Source of the DNA: Tomocerus qinae
Lineage: Eukaryota > Arthropoda > Collembola > Entomobryomorpha > Tomoceridae
Assembly (NCBI GenBank): GCA_020055645.1
Contig: CM034546.1
Coordinates: forward strand, 27,094,001-27,158,000
DNA length: 64,000 bases
Direction: 5' to 3'
Part shown: piece after piece, positions 32,596-44,959 of the stretch
How the letters are laid out: every line of letters begins with the position of its first letter
Position numbering within the stretch: the first letter of the stretch is position 1
Translations under genes and position numbers: made by a program
Notes under the pieces: model-generated
Seen by the model: only the letters and a program-made list of their open reading frames with translations
Told to the model about the DNA's origin: nothing
Database searches by the model: none

Positions 32596-33272
32596 CTAAG
32601 TGATTTACACAAAAATAACAAAAAGTATAGGAGAAAAATCAGAAACGCTGTTGTATATGAAATTCTTTGTATTATCTCATTTTTTCAGTTCTATAAACAG
32701 CATCCAAGTCCAAATTATTGCTTTAAGGTACTTCTTCGCATCGTTCGGGACACTCCATCCGCTGTGGCCGACTATGAGCCACTGTGACTATAGTTCAGGA
32801 TTCAAGCAAAACAAGTATCCTCCGCAGTTCTCCAATGGCTCACGGTCAATACCTTTTACGTTCGTGTCGCACTGATCGCTTAAATTATCATTTGCTATCA
32901 AACATTTCAATTTCCAATTCAGCTGGAGTTGGAAATGATAGAATGGGAATGGAATTGGTGTGTGGTGTGAGTTGTTGTGATTATCAGTGTTTCATTTTAG
33001 CCGGCTAAAAATGATTTTGACCAGCCAGCCGGCTAAAGTGGCTGAAATGGCTAGTGGCCAAAATAGCCAAAAATCATGGTTTTTTAAATTTACCGACAAA
33101 TCAGGGATGATTTTCTCCGCCCCATTTGACTATTTTTGGCCTTTTTAGCCACTGGCTAACAAAGAATTTCAACCAGCCGGCCGGCCATTTTAACAAACCA
33201 GCCGGCTGGTCACCGAATACTGGTTTATGTGGTAACTAGCCGGTCGCAGGATTCGCGATCTAGGTCCTGTTA

Positions 33273-33553
33273 TTGTGGGCCCAGCTCAACGTCTAAGTAC
33301 AGGGCAAGACAGGATCCATTATCGTCATGCAAACAGTAAAATTATTGACTTTTGTCGAAGTCAGAGCTGTCCGCCGTAAGGCCTATGTTAAATTGAAAAC
33401 AACGTATGTGAAGCTGTCACAACGTCCTGCCCTGTGAGAAAGTCATTTTGGATATCATCTCTAGGCTGTTTCCATAGGGGTGTAAAAAACAGATTAAATT
33501 GCAATAATGGATCCTGTTTTGCCCTGTACTTAGACGTTGAGCTGGGCCCACAA
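33273..33553. mobile_element. TA-flanked MITE with ~50-bp inverted ends
   Basis: A 281-bp element. The left end (33273-33325, starting ttgtgggcccagctcaacg) and right end (33500-33553) are near-perfect complements over about 50 bp. TA lies at both flanks (33271-33272, 33554-33555), as for Tc1/mariner-type insertions. No ORF of interest. Confidence 0.88.
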
Positions 33554-33610
33554 TACAATAACGCTATTGAATATTCTGGTGTCTGGGGCAATATTGTTCG
33601 ATGGAAAGAA

Positions 33611-33804
33611 CAGGGTTGCGGTATCCGGATAGGAAGGTGTGGACAAAAGTAGTTTTATCCAGGGCAAAACTAGTTTTATCCAGGGCAAAACTAGTTTTAT
33701 CCAGGAAGAAATTAGTTTTGTCCACTTTTGTCCTGGATAGAAAGTGGACAAAACTAATTTCATCCTGGACAGTAATAGTTTTGTCCGGACAAAACGCAAC
33801 CCTG
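33611..33804. mobile_element. hAT MITE with internal 23-bp repeats
   Basis: A 194-bp element with ends cagggttgcg...cgcaaccctg and the exact 8-bp duplication 'ggaaagaa' (33603-33610, 33805-33812). The interior is made of direct and inverted copies of a 'ttttatccagggcaaaacta' unit, about 23 bp. Overlapping short ORFs on both strands come from this repeat. Confidence 0.9.
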
Positions 33805-33812
33805 GGAAAGAA

Positions 33813-36800
33813 TAAAATTGAAAAATATAATTTCAAAATGTCAATGTCATTTGTCTAATTCCGTTTCCAGCTTTACTGTCCGAATTATCCCAAGGAGATA
33901 ATTTTCAAATCGAAACGGACATAAATCTCGCTTCTCATTAGTCGATGCATTTTTGAAATATGATTTTCATAAAGCATTTATTACGTTTTTATTACTATTC
34001 GAATAGAAAGTTAATTGCATTATTTCATAGGATTGAGTACGCAATGCAATTGTATTAAAGCTTATAGGATGAGGATGATGTTATGCTAAAATGTAAGTCT
34101 TTTTGTACAATTACGATGGTGGTAATGGTATTCATACATGCTAAAAAAAGTTAGTCCGCATTTCTTTATAATATCATAAGTCTGTAATGCAAAGTTATCT
34201 ACTAGCTAATTTTAATCTAAAATCCCTCCCCTTCCCCTTAGGATAAAACTGAACACTGTAGGTACCAAAGGCATCACTTCGACTCTTGATTCTCTTATGA
34301 AATAATAAGAATAATACAGGAAGCATTGATTACGTATTACTACAAAAATATTGACTAAATGTGTCAAAATTTAAATTTCCCTCGCAAGAAATAACCTTTG
34401 GCCTGGTTGTGGTTTGTGTGTTATTTTAGGAATGGGAGTTGTAATGTAAAATGACGGCTGTGAGTGAGTGAGGATGAGGATAGACGATAGACAACAAACT
34501 TCAATAATGAAACACATTTTCATATTGTCCCGCTCACAATCCTACGTTATTGTAACGGTTACACTAGTGTGGCACCTATGTACGGATGGTCGAACTGGCA
34601 GGGGTAGTCAGTTGTACTAAATTACATGCAAAATTTTTCGAAATTTATTTGCAGTGGATCTCCAGTTCTACTATATAGCCACAGTCTTAATGAAGGGCTC
34701 AAAAAAAAGAGAATATCTTAACTTGATTACTCATCGAGGAAAAATTTCAAATTTTTTTTTGTGGTAGCCGTACTGATGACCATTGCAAATACTTTCATAA
34801 TTTTTTATAGAAATAAAATTTTGAATTTTTTCCTCGATGAGTAACCAAGTTAGAAAGTCCTCTTTTTTAAGCCATTACTTGTCTTCGTAGCTATCGTAGA
34901 ATTTTGTATCTATCGACACAAAGTTGAGCACAATATTTATATGCTTGTGGAACGTTCTTAAGAGGTCTATTCACTCAATTAGTTGAAATCTTGGAAAAAT
35001 TACATGATATACCTACTCTAAAGGTTAGAAAGATTTCTCAATAATAATATTAGGATTGTTGCATGGAATACTAGATGATAACCCAGAGATGAAATTTATT
35101 TAAACTTACTTAAATCTAACATGTAATATGTTTTTTATAATCGTGGAAACTAACACAACTATATACAATATTGAACTGCGTTTTAGGGTTTGGGGAACTG
35201 ACAATCATAAAATTATTGACGACTGTGAAGAGAAGATTAGATATCATTAAAAAAGATTAACATATTTTGAAAATTGATCTACTGCATTCAAACAGTATAT
35301 AGCTTAAAAGTTCCCTTTGTCAATAAAGATTATCTGTTTCACCTGAGTAATCGTGTTTACAATTATTTTTATTCAAACGATATTTTTCAAAAGGCGAAAC
35401 TAATGATGTTCTTTATCTACTAATAAAAATAGAGTATTGGTGTTTGGTGCACAATGACAATTACTCAACCAGGATGTCCACAGATTCAAGATTCAAATAC
35501 ACATTTGTACTTTGCAACGACAACGATGGAATCGAATGCAATTAATAGCAATGAAATTGCATTGCGCAGCGATTTCTTTGAGTAGCAAAAATAATGGAAA
35601 ACTAATTGAATTTGCAAAAACATAAACTTTTTTGTGCAGTATATTATCCATTAATAAAGACATAGTAACCGGAGTACCTACTAACTACAAATTCACCTTG
35701 TAAACAATGACCATCTGTTTCACCTGAGCAAACAGATGGTCATTATTCAGATGGCTCAAAAGGTATAACTAATAATGTTCTTAAAATTATAATCTATAAA
35801 AAATATAGAGTATTGGATTGGAGCACGATGGCAATTATGGCGACAACAACGTTGCCTGGAAGTCCAATAGAATTAGTATGAATGCGTTTATGGCACTGCT
35901 GCGATTTCACTGAGTAGCAAAAACAATGGAAAACGAATTGGTTTTGTAACTACATAAACTTTTGTGCAGTATATTATCCATTAATAAAGCATAGTTAACG
36001 GATTTCTTTTTGGTAGAATGGATCTTTAGAATGGATTACTAATTCTTGCAGCAGATCATTTTGTGCTTGAGCCTACTAAACAAACGTCAACCAAAAATTC
36101 ACTAATCAAAAGTCACCACGCATAGTTGTTTGAATGACAAAAACAGTACAACAGGAAAATACGATGATAAAGCATTAATATTTTAATATTGCATTATCAT
36201 TTTATGTAATAACAATTACCATTCTCAGTGCTGCGCGTACCAAAGGAGAATTTATTAAAAGCCGTTGAAGAAAAGAGAAGGAGATTTGAAGAGAATTTAA
36301 AACAGCTATATTTGCTTCCCCTCAATATATACTTCATATTTTCTAATCATGCATGATCAAAAAATAAGGTATCATGCAACATAATTAATTGGAGCACCAA
36401 CTGATAACATGTGTAAAAAATAACATTCCTTGAGTATTTTATCAATTGCATTCTGTCGACCTAGATAATATGCTTTATACCAGGTAATCACCATTATACT
36501 AAATGTCTCATTCCACTTTGGATTATTTTATGAAGTCACAAAGCTATTTTAATTTACTATTATCAATTTTATTATGTTATATATTGCTTAAAGTAAGGTT
36601 GAGTGAATGGATTGACTTTGTTTCAGTATATGAAAGTTCGGTCAGTATGTTGACATGGCTTTTTGCCCAAGAGTAGGCTATAGTAGTAAGTAAGGAAATT
36701 GTATGTTAAGCATGGTTTGTCATATAAGGTGAGACATTTTCCTGACAATGTCCTCAAACCCAGATCTAAAGTTATCAGTATTTTCACTTACGCATAAATC

Positions 36801-36897
36801 TAGCGGATAAATAATTTTAGCTCAGGAATCTCATCTCAGCAAACTTCAATTATTATTATTAATGTTATTATTATTAGTCAAGAATGATGTGAAAGAT
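33813..36897. other. Intergenic; foldback element and a tandem duplication
   Basis: No gene recognised. 34695-34874 is a foldback: 'ttgattactcatcgaggaaaaa' is mirrored by 'tttttcctcgatgagtaacc', and the outer arms 'gggctcaaaaaaaagag' and 'ctcttttttaagcc' also pair. 35330-35670 and 35700-36005 are diverged direct copies of one ~340-bp unit (shared 'tctgtttcacctgag', 'agagtattgg' and 'gtgcagtatattatccattaataaag'). Confidence 0.6.
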
Positions 36898-37080
36898 TTA
36901 TAATCCGATAATTTTTTTGATTTTGGCCAGGTTGAACCCCAATGCTGTCAATTTCATTATACAATCTAACTCTGAAAAAAGGTTTACTTCATTTGTATTA
37001 TTTGTGCACAGAATGTTTGCAAAATTCTTTACTTTGAAGGAAGTAGCAAACGTAAATAAAAATACGTGAAAGAAGAACAT
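36898..37080 (-). CDS. Possible small secreted peptide ORF
   Basis: A 60-codon ORF starting MFFFHVFLFTFATSF, a plausible signal peptide, followed by a polar stretch with two cysteines. There is no homology I recognise, no splice support and no poly(A) signal close by. In AT-rich DNA a hydrophobic N-terminus can arise by chance. Confidence 0.2.
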   Translation of the reverse strand: MFFFHVFLFTFATSFKVKNFANILCTNNTNEVNLFSELDCIMKLTALGFNLAKIKKIIGL

Positions 37081-38133
37081 CCTGTATTAGGAGGAACAAA
37101 TTATGGGGAGAGCAAACGCAAAGTAATATTCATTATAATATTTTTGATATTTCGTTGTTGTAAGTTACAACCATAACTTTTTTTATTACGCCGAAATGCT
37201 ATTTTATTATATTTTCAGCATCGTAGAGAAAAGTATGGCTTTAAGTTATTAGCTTTAACAATAAGTCAAAAAAACTCAAACTATATTAAGACATCATAAT
37301 TATTGTTCAACTATCTAATGCTACCTCATCATATAGTTCACAATTCATGTTGAGAAATATTATGCATTCATTACTTACCTATATATGTAATGTAAATAAA
37401 GAATTAAATTAACACAAATATATATAAAGTGCATTGGAATACATGTTGCGATCGATGAATCCATGTTTTTGTTAATGTTGTTGTGAATACACCATGCTAT
37501 AGAATCCGTTCTAATATAATGTAAGTGTGATAACGTTTAAATGATAAGTATACATGACAGCCAATTTTGTGTAAAGGTTTCCAATAAAATCTTTTGACTT
37601 CTGAAAGTGAAAATTTACATGTAATCTATGGTATGGATGCTACCTTTGGTTTTATTTGTAGTAGGATCTACTGTAAGAAGATTTGGCAGATAAACATCCT
37701 TTCTTCCATCTATAGAAAACGACTGTTGGTATTATGTTTGTTTGTTGTATGTTTGTCTTTTCTTTTTGATGTATTTTAAGGCAATGAATTCAAAAAATAA
37801 ATTTTTAATGTAAGTAATAAATTGGAAAACCAAAATAATTGAACATTAAGGCTTATAACTGATTTCTTTTGAAAACAGCAAGATATAAGTCTGTTGAAAG
37901 TATATTTCCAGGATTTAACACTATCAAGTCTTCTATCAAATCATGTCCTAAATTGACCATATTGAATAATTTTTGCCATTTTTAAATATATTTAAAATTT
38001 TGGTTGTCACTATTGATTTTTTTGGTGTATTCGATTGTGTCCATCTTTCAACACAGATTAACCTATCCCATTCCAGCCAGGTCTCTCTCTTTTCCATTAT
38101 GTTTTCTTTGCCCTATTTTGTTCTTTTGTACCT
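37081..38133. other. Intergenic, no gene seen
   Basis: AT-rich with scattered short ORFs on the plus strand that look random (Phe/Leu-rich). It contains the 3' flank of the protease gene. Confidence 0.45.
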
Positions 38134-39915
38134 TTACCTGGTGACATGTTGGTAAACAACAATGGCTAAAAAGATTACAACGACTACTGGTAGGATTACG
38201 CTCGTAATTGCAAAGTGATTCTCAGTCATTGGAGATTCTTTGAAACATGTTTTCCGTATCCACTTTATAATATTAGGATCCGTCAGAATAGTAAATACAG
38301 CAGGTGGAGATTGTTGACAGTCGACGTTGTATGATAGAATTCCGCACAACACGTTAGTAGTTCCATTCCAGCAAAAGGCACCACCTCCGCTATCAGCCGC
38401 GCATACGGAGGCGTATTTTAAATGACTCCGCCCACACAAAACTCCTTCAAAAGATTGGTTTACTTCAGTGGCATCTGTATATTCCTTGTAGCAAGTATCT
38501 TTGTCAATTATTTCGAGAGTAATAGTTTGCAGGACATCCGCATAAACAAATTCTCCATCTTTTGAAGTAGTACCCCATCCAGCAAATGTCATGTTTCCTT
38601 AATGTTTTAAAGCAAATTAAAAATAATTTTTACGGCCAATAACGAGTAAACTATAAATAAGAAGTTGGAATAAGTATTTTATGACTAAGGTCATGACTAT
38701 TACAAACACAAACTGTCAGTGGCAATAATATAAATATACATGCTAGAAGGTATACGTACATATATATAATACACGCAAAGATATCCCATGTATTATCTTA
38801 TTTAAACAATGATTTGATATCAAAATTGTGTAGAAAGCCTTCGGAAATTGCATGATAATACTCTACATAAACGTAAAGTGGGACATGCGCATGGAATTCT
38901 TTCACTATTCTTGTACAAATGTTTGTATACATGTCCATAATATTTTGTAATTAATGAGCAAGGAGTAGACTATCAGTACTGAGTTCAATCAACGGTTAAC
39001 GACGATTTCACTGAAGCAACTATGAAATTCGGGCCAATGCGCAGTAGCTAGAAAACTGATTTTAACATTTTCTAGCACACTCTATGTGCTAGGATTCAAC
39101 TAGTAACTATATATATATATTACACCATTTGCAAAGCCAGATATGCTAAAGAGTATCGAGGATGTCGCCTCAGAGGTAGCACTTACACTTTTACTGACAC
39201 AATATGATAAAGATTCATAGGATGTATGTTATTCTGATTGTCGAAGACTTAATCACTAATCAGTAGTTGTCACTAACCAAAATGTGAAACCAAGTCAAAC
39301 AAACACAATTTCAAAAAATGTTCCATGTTCTGTTACGTTAAATCAAATGGGCTCACCTTTCCTAATGTTATTTCCGTAATGTAAGAACACAGGGCTAATT
39401 GATTCATCAAATGACAATGGCGTTGTTAAATGCAGGAGAACTAAATCGTAGGTGACAGACTTCCTGTAAATTAGAAGGTAAGTTGTAGTTACATCCGATA
39501 ACATTTCTCTACCGGTCACTTGACCAAATTCCAGCATTTTCTTAGAATACAACAAAGGAAAGCGTTTTTCTTACCCTATATCCATTCGAGGATGGAAAAT
39601 TCTTTTGTCGATTCGTCTAATTTGCTGAGTTTTGTCGTTTTTACGAATATCTTTAACCCCAGCAACTACTTTAAGAGCACTCAAAGTGATTTGATGTTGT
39701 GCACAGTGACCAGCTGTAAGAATCCAGTCTTTAGTGACGATTACACCAGAACAATGTGTTTTATAATTGTAATTGTCCATTGTTATGATTATTCTCACTG
39801 TAGAAGTAAAAGAATTTTTGTCTGCATCCTTGCCGTTGATAATTCCTTCACAATTGTGAAAAGGATTTAAAAATACTAGAACAAAAATAATAAACAATAA
39901 ACACTTTTGCACCAT
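38134..39915 (-). CDS. Membrane-anchored S1 (chymotrypsin-fold) serine protease, three exons
   Basis: Exons 39915-39575 (donor GTAAG), 39463-39357 (acceptor TTTACAG, donor GTGAG) and 38597-38134 join in frame to about 303 residues. Residues 1-23 form a signal peptide. The mature-type N-terminus IINGKDAD follows it directly, with no Arg/Lys-containing propeptide. The catalytic residues are present: H70 in LTAGHC, D120 in YDLVLLHL, S219 in AADSGGGAF. The residue two before the active Ser is Ala where most S1 proteases have the oxyanion-hole Gly. Ser at the specificity-pocket base predicts chymotrypsin/elastase-like preference. A hydrophobic helix at about 279-299 near the C-terminus (SVILPVVVVIFLAIVVY) would anchor it facing outward. 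The gene appears intact. Intron 2 holds a dispersed repeat. Confidence 0.85.
38880..39105 (-). repeat. Dispersed repeat in protease intron 2
   Basis: Inverted copy of 4208-4440. Shared blocks include 'gcatgcgcatgg', 'aaattcgggccaatgcgcagt' and 'ttttctagcacactctatgtgc' with small differences. It is spliced out with the intron. Confidence 0.6.
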
Positions 39916-40395
39916 GGTATTTACTGTGGTAATATTATTACTACTCCTGACTATTTGTATTTGACTCGCTGTCCTCTACTGGAACCAGTTTCAAGTAACG
40001 ACGAATTTGCAATAGTGTCTGACAATGTGACAATAAAGCCTTTACAATACAATGCAATACAATGGTGTATGATTTTAAATTATCGACAGTATGGAATAAT
40101 ATAAATTGAAAATAACTCTAAGCGGAATGAATTTGTTTAAGATGCTAGATGGTGAGCTTCATTTTATTATATACTACTGCGGAATTACCATGTTTTATAT
40201 CTTCCTTCCACATAATCGATAATAATATTATCTATGGACAATAATAGATTATGCACAATGTACACTTAAAATTTACATACCAATCTCATGTATGGTCAGT
40301 CGATCATCTATCGGCATGCTACTTTTATGTTGTTCTTACGTTATCTAAACGTTATCAATTTATTTCATACTTCGGACTTCGCCTCTTGCTGTTGC

Positions 40396-41280
40396 AGCAG
40401 AGTGAGATCAAAGACAAACAATTACGATGAGATGAGCCATTGACATTAAATTTAAATGCTACATATACATATGCAGGTGACAATGTTACAAGTATTTAAA
40501 TCATTTTATTCCCATGCATGAATTCCTAGGCATACATTATTTACACAGAAAACATGTGTCCCCTTATCTCCCTACTCAAAAATTATCAAAAACGTTACAA
40601 TAGAATTAACAAGACAGTTGTAGTATTCGGTGGTTTTTTCATGCCTAACATTGCTTATGGGGCCGAGTCGCATTTCAATTGGTTTGAGGGACATAACGAC
40701 TTTTCGATAAAAGAGTTTATTCTTATCCCCTTGAGGTAGAGCCGCACTCTGTAACTTCAATACTCTCAATGTCATTACTGAAGTTTTCCACAGATTCCCA
40801 AAGAATCACAGCACTAAAGTCAGTACCACGCTTCAGCAGAGTGAGATAAATGACAAACAATGACGTTGAGCCAATTGCGTCGTTAAAGTTGTAACATGGT
40901 ACCTACATGCATGCAAGTTTACAAGTATTCCCATGAACTACTCTGACATATATTATTTACACTGAACCATATTTCATTTATCTCCCTCCAGTACTAAAAC
41001 ATAATCAAATCCGTGACACACGAATTAAAGAGACAGTTGTAGCTTGTTATGGTATTCAATGGTTGTTTCATGTCTAACTTATCGGGCCGAGTCGTATTTC
41101 AATTAATTTGAGGGACATAAGTGGCATAGAAACTTCTTGATAAAAGAGTTTATTCTTATCCCTTGAGGTAGAGTCGCACTCCCTAATTTAAATACTCCCA
41201 ATATGTCATTAGTCATTACTGAACTTTTCCACATATTCTCAAAGAATGACAGCACTAAAGTTAGTACCACGACCACAATG
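40396..41280. repeat. Tandem duplication of ~440 bp covering a receptor 3' exon
   Basis: Bases 40396-40837 and 40836-41270 are direct copies. Both contain 'cagcagagtgagat..a.gacaaacaa', 'aaagagtttattcttatcccc' and 'ttgaggtagag.cgcactc'. The exon at 40775 is repeated, in decayed form, at 41190. Confidence 0.7.
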
Positions 41281-41450
41281 TTTTTCAATCCAATTATACG
41301 GAAAGCATCGTAAGTTGCAAAATCCATAACGTGGTAAAGTTTTATCGTTGCCGACGTGCAAAAAATTACTGCGAGTGAATCAATCGTTAGATCAAATGGG
41401 TACGTGATTGATAAAATGCTGTCTTGGGTCAAAATGAAGAGAACATTCAT
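40572..41450 (-). pseudogene. Multi-pass membrane (chemoreceptor-like) protein, 3' exons, copy B
   Basis: The 41450-41103 stretch contains NVLFILTQDSILSITYPFDL, homologous to 21662-21456, then LKNIVVVVLTLVLSFFENMW. The 40775-40572 stretch carries the presumed C-terminus: SAALPQGDKNKLFYRKVVMS, MRLGPISNVRHEKTTEYY and a last hydrophobic helix NSIVTFLIIF before the stop. The last-helix-then-stop arrangement fits Gr/Or-type receptors. The tandem duplication in this region and the 3-kb insertion at 41470-44463 split the gene, so it is unlikely to be functional. Confidence 0.42.
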
Positions 41451-41469
41451 TCTGTTGTAGAGTTTTATT

Positions 41470-44463
41470 AATAAGAGGTTCGCTCTTATTATTAACTAGT
41501 GAACCCAGCAAAGGAACGAACCTAGCAAACCCATCATATACACCAAATTTTTGGTGCATATCTATACTTTTTACATTATATTATATGTAATTATAATATG
41601 TAATTATTATATACATAATTATTCGATAATTTGTTGGAAAGTCATTAGCCAATAGTAAACACATTGAATCTTTATTGTGCAGAAAATACACTACGACTTT
41701 TAAATGCAGAAAATATTATTCAAATACAATGGAAATTATTAAAAGCTAAAATTACAAATAACAATTGGTTTTAAATAAATAACATGAAACCTACTTTTTC
41801 AGATCTTATTTAATGTGTACAAATTAAATTTTACCATACGTTTAATCTGTTTCAGCAGCAGTTTCAGTCTTCAGGACGTGTAAGTATGAATACGCAGTTG
41901 ATAATTTTCAGATTAAAAAATGAGTATTTCTTTTGATAGGCATACGGAAGTGAATTCGGTAGTTTGTGTTTTCGTCAAAACTCACCAAAGAATGAATTGA
42001 AAGTGCAAAATGTAAACAGTGTATGCAGTAAAAAACACTTCACAACAAAGCAAAACACTTTTAACTCAGCTGATACTTCTGAAAGTTGCATTGTACAAAA
42101 TGTGCATATTATGAAACAATTCTGTTTTAATTTTGGTATACTGCTAGAGCCTCGGCTTATTCTACTTTCAACACCCATTTCCAAATTTCATGACATGCAA
42201 ATTTTACTTTTACGATCGCCCTACCAGACATACATACAAACATACATACATAGATACATAGGTAGGTAAATTTATTGCTTTATCAAGTCTACGATTATAA
42301 AATAGAGATAAGAGGTTCGCTCTTATTATTGCGAGTAGTTTGTGTTTCTGTCTGTCTGTCTGTCTGTGCCCCACCCCTCCATGCATAAGCTGTGTGCTCA
42401 ATAACTTTTGACAGAAGTAATATTTTTAAATTCTGTCTTCGGATCCTGAAACCAGATGTATGACTTAAGGTCAAGTTCGTTAATGGGCCACATCGGTCAC
42501 ACCCACAGGTCATGGCGAGTGACTTAATGTCGATGACCGTTACATTCCATTCTAGTTACAATATGATGCAATATGATGCGATATTCCAGTTTCCCGCAGA
42601 CCCGCCACATGTTTTACTTCTTCCTCTCATTCCACCGTGACTTAAATTTTCGTATATCCACTGCGTATTCTGCTTAACGTCCCTATCAAACGTCACTTTA
42701 CAATTCGTACTTCAATTTTCGCGTATTTTACATTTCGTTCAAACCTATTTAACGTTGATTTCGTCATTACATTTACCTTCACAATTCAACAATTATCTCA
42801 ATCGTCGTGAAATTATTTGTTTAATTTCGTTTGTTACACGTATCACACGTCAAAGGTACTTTTCTTTAGCGATTTTTACATTACATTTCCTTCACACATA
42901 TTCTACGTCGATTTCATCATTAAATTTTACTTCCACATTTCAACAGTTCTCTCCGCCCCATTATGTTGGTTATTTCACCACTCATCGAAGGTACATCCCT
43001 TTGGGTACTTCATTTTGACTAAACTAAACCTTTGAAGTAATCACGAGCTACCATTTATGACGAATTCGTCTTACACGTAAGTAATACCCCTTATTTTATT
43101 TTACTTTTCACATATTTTACATTTCGGTCCTCCCATTGACGTTATCAGTTTTACTCAACGGTAAAATTCGTCAATTATTTTATTTCAGTTGTTATTACAT
43201 TACTCATCATCATTATCATACTCTACCTTGACTCACCTTGAATTACAAAATTAAATTTTACTTTTGAATGCAGATCATGCCCAAATTAAAAAAGATAGTG
43301 TACAAGAAAACCTGCAAGAAGACCGAGAGAGAAAGAAACAAATGTGAAAACAGAAAAAGGATAGTGATTACTTCAAGTCTCAATTACTGGGGAAGACGTA
43401 TCAAAACAAAAGGCTATAGATCTGCGTGATTATCACCGAAAAAATAATGTTTGATGTATGCCGACATGTAGAGGTGATGCAGTAATGCGAACACAAGAAA
43501 AACAATAGGATGCAATGGCTCATCAAATAGCAAGACTAGATCTAGCAATCCGTTCACCAGAAAAGCAGATGGATGCAATAGCTCATAAAATAGATCAAGA
43601 CTGGATTCCCTAGTGCGCACATCGGAGAAGCAGAAGGATGCCCTTGATATGTTTTCCAAGATAAAAACATTGACTATACAGTACCTGACAAAATACAGTA
43701 AATCAAAAGCGTGTGAAGGGCAGCGTTTCCATCATTTTGCTATGTTGCCACATTGACATCACATCAGCCGTACAATTTAACGGTCATCGTAATATTATTT
43801 TCGTGAATCGTGTGAAAATCAGCTGCCCACTTATTTATTTTCCATAAGAAAGTCACAAACACGGCGGGAATAACTATGACTCTCTTATGGGTACCAAATG
43901 AATTCCCATTGTCCCTGTCTACTGTCTATCGAAACCACAGTCAAAAGGGAATGATTGATGTGGGCGGTGGGGAAACTAATGAACTGTAATTTAGTTCGGC
44001 ATTATGGGGAAACATGAGAGGTGTAAAAAAGGGGAACAGCTAGGTCAACTTTGAAATATTAGTACTACACTGCCGTTTTCGTCACTCACTCAGTGAGGTG
44101 GAATGCAGCTAGATTTCCTTCGGGTCTTTTAATTCAATAGCGTCTGCTTTCAAAATTCAAACAATGTCGTGTAATAGTTCTTCTAAAAAAGCTCCTTAAA
44201 CAACTTTTTAAATACTATATGACAAATACCTTAATCTCCCGTCTTGGGAAGTGGGTAACTTTCATTCTGTACATTCTAACCACTTCTTTTGACTCCTAAA
44301 CACTTATCATGTTACCGAATGCAATCAAAATACATTTCAGGGCCGGTCTGTCGTGGGGGTAAATGGGCGGCCGCCTGGGGCCATAAGGCCCCACGATGTT
44401 TAACACAAAATTTTACCATCTTTTTTAACCTTTGACATTTTATGAACCTCTTATTGCCTACAC
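41470..44463. mobile_element. Composite ~3-kb insertion with Helitron-like parts
   Basis: Copy A reads 'gagttttattttataatgc' without a break. Here the sequence is interrupted after 'gagttttatt' and resumes at 'tttattttataatgc'. The insert has 'ataagaggttcgctcttatta' twice (41468 and 42308). It contains 'actagtgaacccagcaaaggaacgaacctagc' near 41493, the complement of a Helitron 3' end like that at 48800. It also holds (taca)n and (tgtc)n microsatellites (42225-42265, 42345-42370) and a Helitron-like short ORF at 43277. It probably combines several insertions. Confidence 0.55.
43277..43429 (+). pseudogene. Short basic ORF resembling the start of a Helitron-encoded protein
   Basis: 50 codons, MPKLKKIVYKKTCKKTERER onward, highly basic, followed by a stop. 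Arthropod Helitron proteins often begin with a similar Lys/Arg-rich segment after a TCTGTCTG-rich leader such as the one at 42345. It is only a fragment. Confidence 0.25.
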
Positions 44464-44589
44464 CCTGTGTGTAACACAGTTTATTTTATAATGCGGATTG
44501 CATTTGGTAACCCTGTTTGCAATGAAAAATGACAATATATAATATTAATTAAGTAATTAAGTATTATTTTTTTTAAAATAAAGCAATTT

Positions 44590-44919
44590 GTGTTAACCTG
44601 ATTTGATGTAGTCAATAAAAAATTCGGACAAATGTTATGAGATTGTAGACCCACAGTATAAACGTTGCAAACAACAAATTAAACATAATTAAGACATGAA
44701 AGTCACTCGCAGTCCATAGTCCAAAATTACTGAGATTTTGGATCCATTGCAGGAATTCACAAACACGAATATTCCTTCCTTAGAATTCCAATAAAATGGA
44801 ATGCATCCAATACTATGGGCGAAGTTAACATAATTCGCGAACCAATGAAAATGGTTGCTTTTTTCATTAGGTTTTATTTTTATTGTCTGCTGTATACTAT
44901 TTAAAATATTTCTACCCAT
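44590..44919 (-). pseudogene. Start and first membrane exons of the receptor-like gene, copy B
   Basis: It starts at the ATG at 44919 (MGRNILNSIQQTIKIKPNEK, IGCIPFYWNSKEGIFVFVNS) and runs into the sequence that in copy A is the 22.0-kb exon (LDYGLRVTF, then LIMFNLLFATFILWVYNLIT in another frame). A frameshift near 44700 and a stop in place of Trp near 44625 break it. The intron that separates these exons in copy A appears to be missing here. Confidence 0.45.
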
Positions 44920-44959
44920 ATCTTCACAAGCAATGAATAATCTTATTATAAAAAATACA

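Noticed and set aside
32990-33240. A hAT-like element with 'agccggcta' motifs
   Set aside because: The ends look like cagtgttt...aatactg, but no matching 8-bp duplication was found, so the borders are unsupported.
42225-42370. Possible CRISPR-like regular repeats
   Set aside because: These are simple taca and tgtc microsatellites without spacers, in a eukaryotic genome.
42755-43035. Overlapping plus ORFs of 72-87 codons
   Set aside because: Phe/Tyr/Ser-rich translation of T-rich repeat DNA inside the Helitron-like insertion; no motif.
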